Positions 45,496-54,603 of a stretch of 64,000 bases of DNA are shown here, piece by piece. Where the stretch lies: the NCBI RefSeq assembly GCF_902498995.1, contig NZ_CABVLY010000014.1:124001-188000 (forward strand). Direction: 5' to 3'. Positions within the stretch are counted from its first letter, which is position 1; every line of letters begins with the position of its first letter. The position numbers and the translations under genes were made by a program. Source of the stretch: Burkholderia anthina. Its GTDB lineage: Bacteria; Pseudomonadota; Gammaproteobacteria; Burkholderiales; Burkholderiaceae. The notes beneath the pieces are model-generated. The model was given only the letters and a program-made list of their open reading frames with translations. It did no database searches and was not told the origin of the DNA.

Positions 45496-46332
45496 ATGGA
45501 GCAGGATCGAACCTCCTACGATGCGTTCGTCAAATTTCTGTCGACCCCGTTGAACGACGGGCGCCCGTATGTATTGGAGACGCAGCATGCACGCTCGCTG
45601 CACTTCGATCACCTGGCCACCCAAAGCTTCATGTCGCTGCGCACGCCGGACAAGCTTGCACTCGGCTACACGCGAACCATGATGGGATGTCTGCTGCTGT
45701 ACCCGGCCGTGAGACACATCTGCATGATCGGGCTCGGCGGAGGCTCGCTGGCGAAGTTCTGTTATCGGCATCTGCCCGACGTCGCCATCGACGCGGTCGA
45801 AATCGATCCGGAAGTCATCGCACTGCGCGACGTGTTCAGGATTCCTGCGGACGATGCCCGGTTCAAGGTGATCTGTGCGGATGGCGCGGAGTACGTGACC
45901 CGGGAGGACGTCCGCACGGATGTGATCCTCCTGGATGCCTTTGTCGCGGAAGGGATGCCTAGCCGGTGCGCGGATGTCGCGTTCTTTACCGCCTGTCGCG
46001 AGCGGTTGAGCGATGCGGGGGTGCTCGCAATCAACCTCACGGACGACGATCCGTCGCTGCCCGCTTACATCGAGCGGCTAAGCGCCGTGTTCGGTCTTTC
46101 GTATGCGGTGGTCCGATGCGAGGACGACAGCAACTTCGTCGCCTTTGCCTGGAAAGGGCCGCTTCGACTGCCGTCCCGGCGAGTGCTGTTCGAGCGCGTG
46201 CTTTCGTTTGCTTTTGCCGGCGAACTCAAGCTCTCGTCGATCGCCCGGCGCCTGAAGGAAGGGGAGCGCCTGGACCCGAAACGATTGATCTGGCATGCGC
46301 AGGGGCACGCGCACTGGGAAATCGGCGCCTGA
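45496..46332 (+). CDS. Spermidine-synthase-like SAM-binding protein, copy 2
   Basis: 278 aa, same length as the 30642-31478 protein and closely related through its whole length (TSYDAFVKFLSTPLNDGRPYVLET, MIGLGGGSLAKFCYRHLPDVAIDAVEIDPEVIALRD, VICADGAEYVTRE, DVILLDAFVAEGMP). ATG 45496 matches the paralogue's start. The altered catalytic stretch again argues against a normal spermidine synthase. It is convergent with the RHH gene 12 bp downstream. Confidence 0.82.
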   Translation: MEQDRTSYDAFVKFLSTPLNDGRPYVLETQHARSLHFDHLATQSFMSLRTPDKLALGYTRTMMGCLLLYPAVRHICMIGLGGGSLAKFCYRHLPDVAIDAVEIDPEVIALRDVFRIPADDARFKVICADGAEYVTREDVRTDVILLDAFVAEGMPSRCADVAFFTACRERLSDAGVLAINLTDDDPSLPAYIERLSAVFGLSYAVVRCEDDSNFVAFAWKGPLRLPSRRVLFERVLSFAFAGELKLSSIARRLKEGERLDPKRLIWHAQGHAHWEIGA

Positions 46333-46344
46333 ACTGCCTCGAGC

Positions 46345-46542
46345 TCAGGCCGCGCTTCGCTTCACCCGCTTGCTGAGCGGGCTTTTTGTCTTGTAGTTCA
46401 CGCCGTGCTGATCGAGATATTCGCGAATCAACTGCCGCACGACTTGCGACGGCGTCAGATCCTGCGCCGCGCAGAGCATGTCGAACGCGGCTTTCTTGGC
46501 GGGATCGATCAGGATGGTCAAGCGTGCGGTTTTCGTTTCCAT
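46345..46542 (-). CDS. Ribbon-helix-helix (CopG/Arc-type) regulator, copy 2
   Basis: 65 aa. Strand TARLTILID and helices AKKAAFDMLCAAQ and TPSQVVRQLIREYLDQHG match copy 1 at nearly every position, with a longer basic tail (SKRVKRSAA). Two RHH copies in two modules that share palindromes make self- and cross-regulation likely; not shown by the sequence. Confidence 0.82.
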   Translation of the reverse strand: METKTARLTILIDPAKKAAFDMLCAAQDLTPSQVVRQLIREYLDQHGVNYKTKSPLSKRVKRSAA

Positions 46543-46574
46543 TGCGGGGCAGAGTCGGCAAATATGCTAATCGA

Positions 46575-46582
46575 ATTATAAT
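46575..46582 (-). promoter_or_regulatory. ATTATAAT element before the RHH gene, copy 2
   Basis: Context CTAATCGAATTATAATGCAT, closely matching 31713-31732 of copy 1, and about 33 bp upstream of the RHH start codon in both. Confidence 0.5.
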
Positions 46583-46654
46583 GCATTGGCCCTTGGCGAG
46601 CGGCACCGGACGGCGTGCGGCGCCCGCGTGTCGAGCGGGTTCGGCGGCAGCGCC

Positions 46655-46918
46655 TCAAGCAGGGTCCGCCGCCGACAGGACGTTGACCAACGCGCGAACG
46701 GCCTCGCTCGCGTCGGCGCCGATTGCCGTGACATGAACCAGGGCGCCGGAGGGGACGCACAAGGTCATCACGGACATCACGTCCTTGGCGTTGGCCGTTC
46801 TGCCTTGCGACGTGCAGGCGACCTCGCTTGCGTAGCGCGACGCCGTCGCCGCAACGAGGGCGGAGCGGTGCCCGTTCAGACCCAGGCGTCCGCCGACATG
46901 AACTTGCTCTTCGACCAT
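46655..46918 (-). CDS. HPr-like protein, third member
   Basis: 87 aa. More recognisably HPr: VHVGGRLGLNGHRSALVAATASRYASEVACTS, then TANAKDVMSVMTLCVPSGALVHVTAIGADASEAVRALVNVL. The active loop reads GLNGHRSA in place of GLHARPA, so the histidine is displaced by two positions and the Arg17/Pro18 equivalents are lost. Canonical phosphotransfer is uncertain. 40 bp downstream of the DUF1275 gene on the same strand. Confidence 0.75.
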   Translation of the reverse strand: MVEEQVHVGGRLGLNGHRSALVAATASRYASEVACTSQGRTANAKDVMSVMTLCVPSGALVHVTAIGADASEAVRALVNVLSAADPA

Positions 46919-46958
46919 GCGTTCTCCGAAGTCGGGTTGCGTTTCGCGTTGTGCCGGC

Positions 46959-47726
46959 TCATGACCTGCGGTCAAGCCGGTAGAGATATTCAAGCACGTC
47001 GTCCACAATGGGCACGATCGCGAGCGTGACGAGCGCCGCGGCGAGCGGCACGGTCGAGACGTAGCCGACATGCTTGAAGCCGATAGCGCCGGCCAGGCCG
47101 CCGACGAAGAACGACGTCAGCATCGTTCCGTGAATCCTGAGCTTCGCGCGGTTGGCGATCACCGCCTGCGCGTGCACATCGGCATGCGAGCGATTCCAGT
47201 AAAAGAGCTTGCCCAGCTCGATGCCGAGATCCGTCACGATGCCCGTCATGTGCGTCGTGCGGATTTCCGCCCCCGACAGCTTCGTGATCATCGCGTTCTG
47301 CAGCCCCATGATGAAGCACAGCAGGATCACCGTGACCGGCATGAAGAACGCTTCCCAGAGCGCGAGGTGGCTGCCGAGCAGCCCGAACAACAGCAGCAGC
47401 GCAGCTTCGACCAGCAGCGGCAGCACATACTGACTCTGCAGGCTGCGGCGACGCCCCCAATTGACGAGCACCGCCGAGCACCCGGCGCCGACCAGAAACG
47501 ACGCCAGCGAGCCGATGCCGGCCAGCACGAGCCGGACGTCGCCGAGCGCCGCCTGATCCGCGATCGTCGACACGACTCCGCTCATGTGCGACGTGTACTG
47601 CCTGACCGCAAGAAAACCGCCGGCATTGGCGGCGCCGGCGATAAAGGCAAGCGAAAACCCGAGCTGGCGGTTCGCGGCCGCACTGCGGTGTTTTCCCGTC
47701 AGGCTTCGGAAGTACTGCGCTGGCAT
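46959..47726 (-). CDS. DUF1275 (YoaK-type) membrane protein
   Basis: 255 aa with about six membrane helices. Family marks: FSLAFIAGAANAGGFLAV and YTSHMSGVVSTIADQAALGD near the N-terminus, FIMGLQNAMITKLSGAEIRTTHMTGIVTDLGIELG in the middle. ATG 47726 follows GAGGAAAG; the frame to 47759 is weaker. Function of the family unknown. Divergent from the hyf operon with the palindrome between them. Confidence 0.85.
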   Translation of the reverse strand: MPAQYFRSLTGKHRSAAANRQLGFSLAFIAGAANAGGFLAVRQYTSHMSGVVSTIADQAALGDVRLVLAGIGSLASFLVGAGCSAVLVNWGRRRSLQSQYVLPLLVEAALLLLFGLLGSHLALWEAFFMPVTVILLCFIMGLQNAMITKLSGAEIRTTHMTGIVTDLGIELGKLFYWNRSHADVHAQAVIANRAKLRIHGTMLTSFFVGGLAGAIGFKHVGYVSTVPLAAALVTLAIVPIVDDVLEYLYRLDRRS

Positions 47727-47837
47727 AGGGTCTTTCCTCAGTCGCCAGGGTCGGGGCAATGACGCCCTGAACGGAGCCCGGAGCGCCGCGACCCATCGCC
47801 GCGGCCATCCGTTCCATCCGGGGAAGCATGAGGTTTA

Positions 47838-47858
47838 TATGATAACGGCATTATCATA
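47838..47858. promoter_or_regulatory. 21-bp palindromic operator TATGATAA-N5-TTATCATA, copy 2
   Basis: Perfect 8-bp arms with a 5-bp spacer, identical in arms and geometry to 31839-31859. It lies 133 bp upstream of hyfB and 112 bp from the divergent DUF1275 gene. TTGTTATCC follows directly, like CTGTTACCC in copy 1, and CATAAT at 47888-47893 could be a -10. The rest of 47859-47970 has no gene. Confidence 0.72.
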
Positions 47859-47970
47859 CCTTGTTATCCAGATTTGATTTTCGGTGTCATAATGCGGGCA
47901 GGAATACGTCGCGGGAGCCGCGGCCATTCCAACCACCTCGTCCAACCCGAGCGTACTGGAGACATTCCGG

Positions 47971-49977
47971 ATGGCACCCGTGCCGGTCGTCCATTTCGTC
48001 CTGCTGGCCGTGGCCGCGTGGCTCGCGGTCGGTACGCTGGGGCTCGGGGCCTTGCATCGCACGCGACTGGTGGCCCACGGCCTGTTTCCGCTCGGCGCAC
48101 TGGCCGGGCTGCTCATCGGCGCGGCGGGCCTCGCCGGCATCTTTGCCGAGCCCTCTTCGGCGGTGCTGCCGATCGGGCTTCCCGGCTTGCCCTTTCATCT
48201 GCGTCTCGACCGCTTGTCCGGCTATTTCCTGTTCGTGCTCGGCCTCGTCAGCACGGGGATCGGCGCCTTTTCGGCCGGATATTTCCGCAAGGGCGAAGGG
48301 GCCGCGCCCGGGCTGATCTGCTTCGAATACCATGTCTGCGTCGCGAGCATCGCACTGGTGCTGATCGCTGACGATGCGTACGTGTTCATGGTCGCCTGGG
48401 AGACGCTGACGCTGTCCGCGACGTTTCTCGTGATGACCAACCACCGGATCGGCGAAATCCGCCGGGCGGGTTATCTGTATTTCCTGATCTCGCACGTCGG
48501 CGCGCTCGCGCTGCTGCTTTGCTTCGGCATTCTGCAGGCGCGCACCGGCGACTACACCTTCGCCAACCTGCGCGCGCAGTCGCTGGATTCGCTCCCCGCA
48601 TCGTTCGCGTTCCTGTTCGCGCTCGTCGGGTTCGGCGCGAAGGCCGGGATCTTCCCGCTGCATGTGTGGCTGCCGGAGGCCCATCCCGCGGCACCGTCGC
48701 CGGTCTCGGCGCTCCTCAGCGGCTTCGTGCTGAAAGTCGGTCTGTACGGCCTGCTGCGCGTCCTGTTCGACCTGTTGCACGTGCAGATGGCGTGGTGGGG
48801 CGTGCTGCTGCTCGTGCTCGGCATCGGCACCGCGCTGCTCGGCGTGGTGTTCAGCACCATCCAGGTCGACATGAAGCGCCTGCTCGCCTATTCGTCGATC
48901 GACAACGTCGGCCTGATGATCGTCGCGCTCGGTCTCGCGGTGCTGTTTCGCGCGTACGGGATGACGAGCCTGTCCGCGCTCGCCCTGACCGCGATGCTCT
49001 ATCAGATCGTCGCGCATGCGGCGTTCAAGAGCCTGCTGTTCCTGGGCACGGGCGCCGTGCTCCACGCCACGGGCGAGCGCAACCTCGGCAAGCTCGGCGG
49101 ACTGATTCGCTTCATGCCGTGGACCGCATGGGCGGTACTCGCGGGCGTCGCGGCGAGCGCGGGCCTGCCGCCGCTCAGCGGTTTCGTGGCCGAGTGGCTG
49201 CTGCTGCAGGGTTTTCTGTTCGCGCCGCAGTTGCCCGATTCGGTGCTCGCCATGACGGTGCCGATCGCCGCCGCGCTGGTCGCCATGTCGGCCGCGCTAG
49301 CCGGCTACACGATGGTCAAGTTCTTCGGCATCGTGTTCCTCGGGCAACCGAGAGAAGCGAAGCTGAACCGCGCCCGCGACGCGAACACGTGGGAACGGCT
49401 CGCGTTCTGCTGGTTCGCGGCCGCCAGCGTGCTGCTCGGGCTGATGCCCGCGCAATTCGTCAAGCTGCTGGATCGCGTCACGCACACGCTGGTCGGGGCC
49501 GGCGTCGGCGCGGCCAATCATGGCTGGCTGCTGTTCGCGCCCGTATCGGCCGCTCGTGCCAGCTACATGCCGGCCGCGTTCATGCTGTTCTTCATCGCCT
49601 GCTGCGGGCTCGCGTGGCTGCTGGTGCGGCGTTTTTATCACGGCCGGCTGCGCCGCGCGGCGCCGTGGGGCTGCGGTTTCCCGTTCACGACCGCGCGCAT
49701 GCAGGATACGGCGGAAGGCTTCGGGCAGCCGATCCGCGAAATCTTCGCGCCGCTGCTGCGCATCGAGCGGCAACTGCCGTCGCCGTTCGACGCACAGCCG
49801 GCCTACCGGGTGTCGGTGACCGATCGCACCTGGTCCGCACTCTACGCGCGCATCGCGGCACTGACGCAACGCGCCGCCGACTGGGCGGGCCGCCTGCAGA
49901 CAGGCAAGATCGCGGTTTACCTGACATACAGTTTCGTCGTGCTGATCGTGCTTCTGATGTTGGTGAGACGATGGTAA
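47971..49977 (+). CDS. hyfB: Hydrogenase-4-type membrane subunit B (NuoL/MrpA-like)
   Basis: 668 aa with 14 or more helices. Proton-channel family blocks: WETLTLSATFLVMTNHRIGEIRRAGYLYFLISHVG, KAGIFPLHVWLPEAHPAAPSPVSALLSGFVLKVGLYGLLR (lysines of the channel and half-channel) and MKRLLAYSSIDNVG. The size and C-terminal extension fit HyfB/HycC. First gene of the operon, weak GGAG before the ATG. Overlaps hyfC by 7 bases. Confidence 0.9.
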   Translation: MAPVPVVHFVLLAVAAWLAVGTLGLGALHRTRLVAHGLFPLGALAGLLIGAAGLAGIFAEPSSAVLPIGLPGLPFHLRLDRLSGYFLFVLGLVSTGIGAFSAGYFRKGEGAAPGLICFEYHVCVASIALVLIADDAYVFMVAWETLTLSATFLVMTNHRIGEIRRAGYLYFLISHVGALALLLCFGILQARTGDYTFANLRAQSLDSLPASFAFLFALVGFGAKAGIFPLHVWLPEAHPAAPSPVSALLSGFVLKVGLYGLLRVLFDLLHVQMAWWGVLLLVLGIGTALLGVVFSTIQVDMKRLLAYSSIDNVGLMIVALGLAVLFRAYGMTSLSALALTAMLYQIVAHAAFKSLLFLGTGAVLHATGERNLGKLGGLIRFMPWTAWAVLAGVAASAGLPPLSGFVAEWLLLQGFLFAPQLPDSVLAMTVPIAAALVAMSAALAGYTMVKFFGIVFLGQPREAKLNRARDANTWERLAFCWFAAASVLLGLMPAQFVKLLDRVTHTLVGAGVGAANHGWLLFAPVSAARASYMPAAFMLFFIACCGLAWLLVRRFYHGRLRRAAPWGCGFPFTTARMQDTAEGFGQPIREIFAPLLRIERQLPSPFDAQPAYRVSVTDRTWSALYARIAALTQRAADWAGRLQTGKIAVYLTYSFVVLIVLLMLVRRW

Positions 49978-50921
49978 CCCTGTCCGGCGTCATCTCGCAG
50001 ACCCTCGAAATCGTGATAGCGATCGCGGCCGCGCCGTTGCTCACGGGCTGGGTCAACCAATGCCGCGCGTGGCTTCAGAACCGGCGTGCGCCGTCCATCT
50101 GGCAACCCTACCGGATGCTCCACAAGCTGTTCAACAAGGAGTCGGTCATCGCGCACGGCGCGAGCCCCGTGTTCCGCGGCGCGCCCTATGTCGTCTGGGC
50201 CGCCATGACGCTCGCGTGCGCGATCGTGCCGACACTGTCGACCGAGTTGCCGCTGTCGCCCGCCGCCGATGCGATCGCGCTCGTCGGCCTGTTTGCGCTC
50301 GCGCGCGTCACGCTGTCGCTCGCGGCGATGGACGCCGGCACGGCGTTCGGCACGCTCGGCGCCCGCCGCGAAATGCTGATCGGTTTCCTCGCGGAGCCGG
50401 CCCTGCTGATGGTGCTCCTGTCGGCCTCGCTGATTACGCAGTCGACGCTGCTGACGAGCATCGTCGCGACGCTCGGCCGCGGCGAACTCACGATCTATCC
50501 GAGCCTGGCGTTCGCCGGCATCGCGTTCACGCTGGTCGCGCTAGCCGAAAATGCGCGGCTGCCTGTCGACAATCCGACCACGCACCTCGAGCTCACGATG
50601 ATCCACGAGGCGCTGATCCTCGAATATTCGGGACGGCACCTTGCGTTGATGGAGTGGGCGGCAAGCCTCAAGCTGTTCGCGTATTCGTGCATCGGTCTCG
50701 CGCTGTTCGTGCCCTGGGGCATCGCGAATGCGGGCGATCCGGTGGCGCTGCTGCTGGCGGTGCCGGTGCTCTTCCTCAAACTGACGGCGGGCGGTGTCGC
50801 GCTCGCCGTGGTCGAAACGGCCAATGCGAAGATGCGCCTCTTCAGGGTGCCGGAATTCCTGGCGACCGCCTTCCTGCTGGCCGTGATCGGCATGCTCGTT
50901 CACCTGCTGCTGGGGGCATGA
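49971..50921 (+). CDS. hyfC: Hydrogenase-4-type membrane subunit C (NuoH-like)
   Basis: 316 aa, eight predicted helices. NuoH/HyfC marks are WQPYRMLHKLFNKESVIAHGASPVFRGAPYVVWA and the acidic ENARLPVDNPTTHLELTMIHEALILEYSG, which at the quinone-chamber side couples redox to proton flow. Located in the membrane, attached to the hyfG/hyfI peripheral arm. Start overlaps the hyfB stop; hyfE begins at the next base. Confidence 0.92.
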   Translation: MVTLSGVISQTLEIVIAIAAAPLLTGWVNQCRAWLQNRRAPSIWQPYRMLHKLFNKESVIAHGASPVFRGAPYVVWAAMTLACAIVPTLSTELPLSPAADAIALVGLFALARVTLSLAAMDAGTAFGTLGARREMLIGFLAEPALLMVLLSASLITQSTLLTSIVATLGRGELTIYPSLAFAGIAFTLVALAENARLPVDNPTTHLELTMIHEALILEYSGRHLALMEWAASLKLFAYSCIGLALFVPWGIANAGDPVALLLAVPVLFLKLTAGGVALAVVETANAKMRLFRVPEFLATAFLLAVIGMLVHLLLGA

Positions 50922-51581
50922 ATGCACGGCTACGCGACGCAACTGATCAATTTCCTCGCGGCCGTGCTGCTGATGCTGTCGTTCGCGATGCTGAGCCAGC
51001 GCCGGATCCTGTCGCTGATCCATCTCTATACGCTACAAGGCGTCGCGCTCGTGTCGGCGAACCTGATCCTCGGCTTCGTCACGAACGACGTGCACCTGTA
51101 TGTGTCCGCCGGGCTGACGCTCGTGCTGAAGGTCGGCGTGATCCCGTGGTTCCTGTATCGGCTCGTTCGCAGGCTCGACGTCACGACCGACGTCGAGCCG
51201 CTCATCAATATTCCGACCACGCTGCTGATCGGCATCGTCCTCGTGATCATCGCGTTCAATGTCGCCGCGCCGATCAGCCAGCTCGCGACCTCGGTCGCAC
51301 GCGGCACGCTCGGCATTGCGCTTGCGTGCGTGCTGCTGTCGTTCATGACGATGATCACGCGCGCCAAGGCCATTCCGCAGGTGATCGGCTTTCTGTCGAT
51401 GGAGAACGGGTTGTTCTTCGCGGCGGCGGCCGCGACCAACGGCATGCCGATGATCGTCGAGCTCGGCATCGGGCTCGACGTGCTGATCGGCATCCTGATC
51501 CTCGGCGTCTTCATGTTCCAGATTCGCGAGCAGTTCGACAGCCTGGACATCCATCACCTCGAGAAACTCAAAGATGAATGA
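50922..51581 (+). CDS. hyfE: Hydrogenase-4-type membrane subunit E
   Basis: 219 aa, six predicted helices, NuoK-like in its last part (QVIGFLSMENGLFFAAAAATNGMPMIVELGIGLDVLIGILILGVF). HyfE is a fusion-sized relative of NuoK typical of hydrogenase-4 and related complexes. The start codon abuts the hyfC stop and the stop overlaps hyfF by 8 bases. Confidence 0.88.
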   Translation: MHGYATQLINFLAAVLLMLSFAMLSQRRILSLIHLYTLQGVALVSANLILGFVTNDVHLYVSAGLTLVLKVGVIPWFLYRLVRRLDVTTDVEPLINIPTTLLIGIVLVIIAFNVAAPISQLATSVARGTLGIALACVLLSFMTMITRAKAIPQVIGFLSMENGLFFAAAAATNGMPMIVELGIGLDVLIGILILGVFMFQIREQFDSLDIHHLEKLKDE

Positions 51582-53037
51582 CGCCGACGTCGTGCTCGCC
51601 GTGCTGGGCCTGCCGCTCGCGGGCGCGGCGTGCCTTGCCTGCGTGCGGCCGAGCCGGGTCGCGCGCCATCTGAACGTCGGCTTCAGCTTCCTGACGTTCG
51701 CGGCAACGCTGGTGCTTGCCGCGCGCACCGTCGAGCACGGGCCGTCGTTCGCATTCGGACGGGCGTTTTTCGTCGATCCGCTCAATGTCTATCTCGTTGC
51801 GCTCACGGCGTTCGTCGGCTGGACGACGTCGCTGTTTTCCCGGCCCTACATGCAGATCGAGGAAGCCCGCGGCCGGATGACGACCGCGCGGATGCGGCTC
51901 TATCACAGCATGTATCAGCTCTTCATGTTCGCGATGCTGCTCGCGCTGCTGACCGACAACGTCGGCGTGCTGTGGGTTGCCATGGAAGCCGCCACGCTCG
52001 CCACCGTGCTGCTCGTCAGCGTCTACCGCACCGCCGCGAGCCTCGAAGCCGCATGGAAGTACTTCATCCTGTGCGGCGTGGGGATCGCCCAGGCACTGTT
52101 CGGCACGATCCTGCTGTACCTCGCCGCGAGCCGGCAACTGACCGACGGCGACGCGTTGCTGTGGACGAGCCTGGCCGCCGTCAGGACGCAGCTCGACCCG
52201 ACGATCGTGTCGATCGCCTTCGTGTTCCTGCTGGTCGGCTACGGGACCAAGGTCGGCCTCGTGCCGATGCACAGCTGGCTGCCGGACGCGCATGCCGAAG
52301 GTCCGACGCCGATTTCGGCGGTGCTGTCCGGCCTGCTGCTGAACGTCGCGCTGTATGCGGTGCTGCGCTGCAAGGTGCTGGCCGACGGCGCGCTCGGCAA
52401 CGGCCTGCCGGGGCGGTTGCTGGTCGGGTTCGGGCTCGTGTCGGTTTTGATCGCGTCGTTCTCGCTGTTCCGGCAGAAGGACGTGAAGCGCCTGTTCTCG
52501 TACTCGTCGATCGAGCATATGGGCTTGATGACGTTCGCGTTCGGGCTCGGCGGCCCGATCGCGACGTTCGCCGGACTGCTGCACATGACGGTTCATTCCC
52601 TCGTCAAGTCGGCGATCTTCTTCGCGGTCGGCCATGCCGCGCAGAAGGCCGGCACGCAGGCGATCGACGGTATTCGCGGGCTGCTGCAGGTCAGCCCGGC
52701 GGTCGGCTGGGCAATGATGCTCGGCGCGCTTGCGATTCTCGGCCTGCCGCCGTTCGGCGTGTTCGCGAGCGAATTCCTGATCCTGACGACGGCCATGAAC
52801 ACCCTCCCGTGGACCGCGCCGTTGCTGCTGCTCGGGCTCGCCGTCGCGTTCGCGGCGATCTTCGCGCGCGTGCAGCGGATGGTGTTCGGCGAAACGACGA
52901 CGGCGACCCCGCTCGAACACCGGCCGGCACTGCTGCCGGTGTTCGTGCATCTGGGACTCGGCCTGATGCTGGGGCTGTACGTGCCGCCTTATCTGGCGAT
53001 GTGGTACCGCCAGGCTGCGACGATGCTGGCGGGGTAA
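51574..53037 (+). CDS. hyfF: Hydrogenase-4-type membrane subunit F (NuoN/NuoM-like)
   Basis: 487 aa, about 14 helices. Key channel stretches: VAMEAATLATVLLVSVYRTAASLEAAWKYFILCGVG, GTKVGLVPMHSWLPDAHAEGPTPISAVLSGLLLNVALYAVLR and KRLFSYSSIEHMG. A second antiporter-like subunit, so the complex has at least two putative ion channels (B and F). Followed 3 bp later by hyfG. Confidence 0.9.
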   Translation: MNDADVVLAVLGLPLAGAACLACVRPSRVARHLNVGFSFLTFAATLVLAARTVEHGPSFAFGRAFFVDPLNVYLVALTAFVGWTTSLFSRPYMQIEEARGRMTTARMRLYHSMYQLFMFAMLLALLTDNVGVLWVAMEAATLATVLLVSVYRTAASLEAAWKYFILCGVGIAQALFGTILLYLAASRQLTDGDALLWTSLAAVRTQLDPTIVSIAFVFLLVGYGTKVGLVPMHSWLPDAHAEGPTPISAVLSGLLLNVALYAVLRCKVLADGALGNGLPGRLLVGFGLVSVLIASFSLFRQKDVKRLFSYSSIEHMGLMTFAFGLGGPIATFAGLLHMTVHSLVKSAIFFAVGHAAQKAGTQAIDGIRGLLQVSPAVGWAMMLGALAILGLPPFGVFASEFLILTTAMNTLPWTAPLLLLGLAVAFAAIFARVQRMVFGETTTATPLEHRPALLPVFVHLGLGLMLGLYVPPYLAMWYRQAATMLAG

Positions 53038-53040
53038 GCG

Positions 53041-54603
53041 ATGCGACTCGACTTGATTCAGGCGGACGGCTCGATTCGCCTCCGGCACGAGGCAGGCCAG
53101 GTTCCGGCTACGGTGGTCGACGTCGACGAACCGCGATGGCTCGAGATCGCACAGGCCGCGCGAATGGAGCAAAGCCGGCTCGTTGCGATGTGGGGCGGCG
53201 AAACGCCCGGGCGCGTGTTGTCGGTCAACGCGGCGTACGAATGTGACGACGGGCTCCTGTGGATCCGTCTCGCGACAGGGCGGCAACCGCGGGCCGACGG
53301 CGACTATCCCGATCTCGCGGGCGTGTTTCCCGCCGCCGCACGCATGCAGCGCGCGATTTTCGACCTGACCGGCCTGCGCGAGCGCGATGCGCGTGACACG
53401 CGCCCGTGGCTCAATCACGGCAACTGGCCCGGCGACTATTTCCCACTGCGCAAGCAGGCCACCGGAATCGAGCGATTCGAATCGAACGAAGCGGATTATC
53501 CGTTCGTGCAGGTTGCCGGCGACGGTGTGCACGAAATCGCGGTCGGACCGATTCACGCCGGCACCATCGAGCCGGGCCATTTCCGGTTCTCGGTCGTCGG
53601 CGAGAAGGTGCTGCGACTCGAGGAACGGCTTGGCTATACGCATCGCGGCGTCGAACGGCTGTTCGAACGGACGGCCGCATCGAACGGCCATCGCGTCGCG
53701 GGCCGGATCGCCGGCGACTCGACCGTCGCGTTCTCGTGGGCCTATTGCATGGCGCTCGAGCAGGCATGCGGCACGGCCGTGCCGGCGCGTGCACTGGCGT
53801 TGCGCGCACTCCTGCTCGAGCGCGAGCGCATCGCCAATCACCTCGGCGACCTGGGCGCGCTCGGCAACGATGCCGGATTCGCGTTCGGTCTCGCGCAGTT
53901 CTCGCGGCTCAAGGAGAACTGGATACGGACCAACGGCGGGATCTTCGGGCATCGATACCTGATGGACCGGATCGTGCCGGGCGGGCTGGCCGTCGACATT
54001 CATCACGAGGACGCGGCGGTCCTCGCCGAACAGTGCGAACGCATCGCCCGCGAAGTGCACGTGATGCGGAAGATCTACGAAGACCAGTCCGGGCTGCAGG
54101 ACCGGTTTCTCGGCACCGGTCGACTGACTGCCGACGTCGTCGCGCATTTCGGCGTGCGCGGCATGGCCGCCCGCGCCAGCGGCCAGACCTTCGACGTGCG
54201 CGCGAACCTGCGGCCGGCCCCTTACCACGACCTGGCCGTGAAGGCGGCAAGCGATGCGCGCGGCGACGTCGCCGCGCGGGTCGCCGTGCGGTTTGCCGAA
54301 GTCGACGAATCGCTGCGTCTGATCGGCGCACTGCTGGCGGCGCTTCCGGACGGGCCGATCGTCACCGGCGTCGCGCCCGCGACGGCGCCATCCAGCGGCG
54401 TCGGCTGGGTGGAGGGCTGGCGCGGTGACATATTCGTCGGGCTCGAGACGGCAGCGGGCGATGCCATCGCCCGCTGCCATTGCCACGATCCGTCGTGGCA
54501 GAACTGGCCGGCGCTCGAGCACGCGATCATCGGCAACATCGTTCCCGATTTCCCGCTGATCAACAAATCGTTCAACCTGAACTACGCGGGGCACGATCTC
54601 TGA
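53041..54603 (+). CDS. hyfG: Hydrogenase-4-type large subunit lacking the Ni-binding cysteines (NuoCD-like)
   Basis: 520 aa. An N-terminal NuoC-like part (1-160) is fused to a NuoD/large-subunit part with HAGTIEPGHFRFSVVGEKVLRLEERLGYTHRGVERL. In active [NiFe] enzymes the N-terminal RVCGICG motif holds two cysteines; here residues 218-225 read RVAGRIAG. At the C-terminus the DPCxSCTDR motif is replaced residue for residue by NLNYAGHDL (512-520). All four nickel ligands are therefore missing and no C-terminal processing peptide remains. This is like NuoD and the Ehr complexes, so hydrogen chemistry is not expected. Confidence 0.88.
   Translation: MRLDLIQADGSIRLRHEAGQVPATVVDVDEPRWLEIAQAARMEQSRLVAMWGGETPGRVLSVNAAYECDDGLLWIRLATGRQPRADGDYPDLAGVFPAAARMQRAIFDLTGLRERDARDTRPWLNHGNWPGDYFPLRKQATGIERFESNEADYPFVQVAGDGVHEIAVGPIHAGTIEPGHFRFSVVGEKVLRLEERLGYTHRGVERLFERTAASNGHRVAGRIAGDSTVAFSWAYCMALEQACGTAVPARALALRALLLERERIANHLGDLGALGNDAGFAFGLAQFSRLKENWIRTNGGIFGHRYLMDRIVPGGLAVDIHHEDAAVLAEQCERIAREVHVMRKIYEDQSGLQDRFLGTGRLTADVVAHFGVRGMAARASGQTFDVRANLRPAPYHDLAVKAASDARGDVAARVAVRFAEVDESLRLIGALLAALPDGPIVTGVAPATAPSSGVGWVEGWRGDIFVGLETAAGDAIARCHCHDPSWQNWPALEHAIIGNIVPDFPLINKSFNLNYAGHDL

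Noticed and set aside
51568..54594. Very long minus-strand open frame (about 1000 codons) opposite hyfF/hyfG
   Set aside because: Composition is Arg/Gln/Ala-rich with no family features, and it mirrors the codon bias of the real plus-strand genes. Similar antisense frames at 11094-12464 and 12970-14016 were dropped for the same reason.
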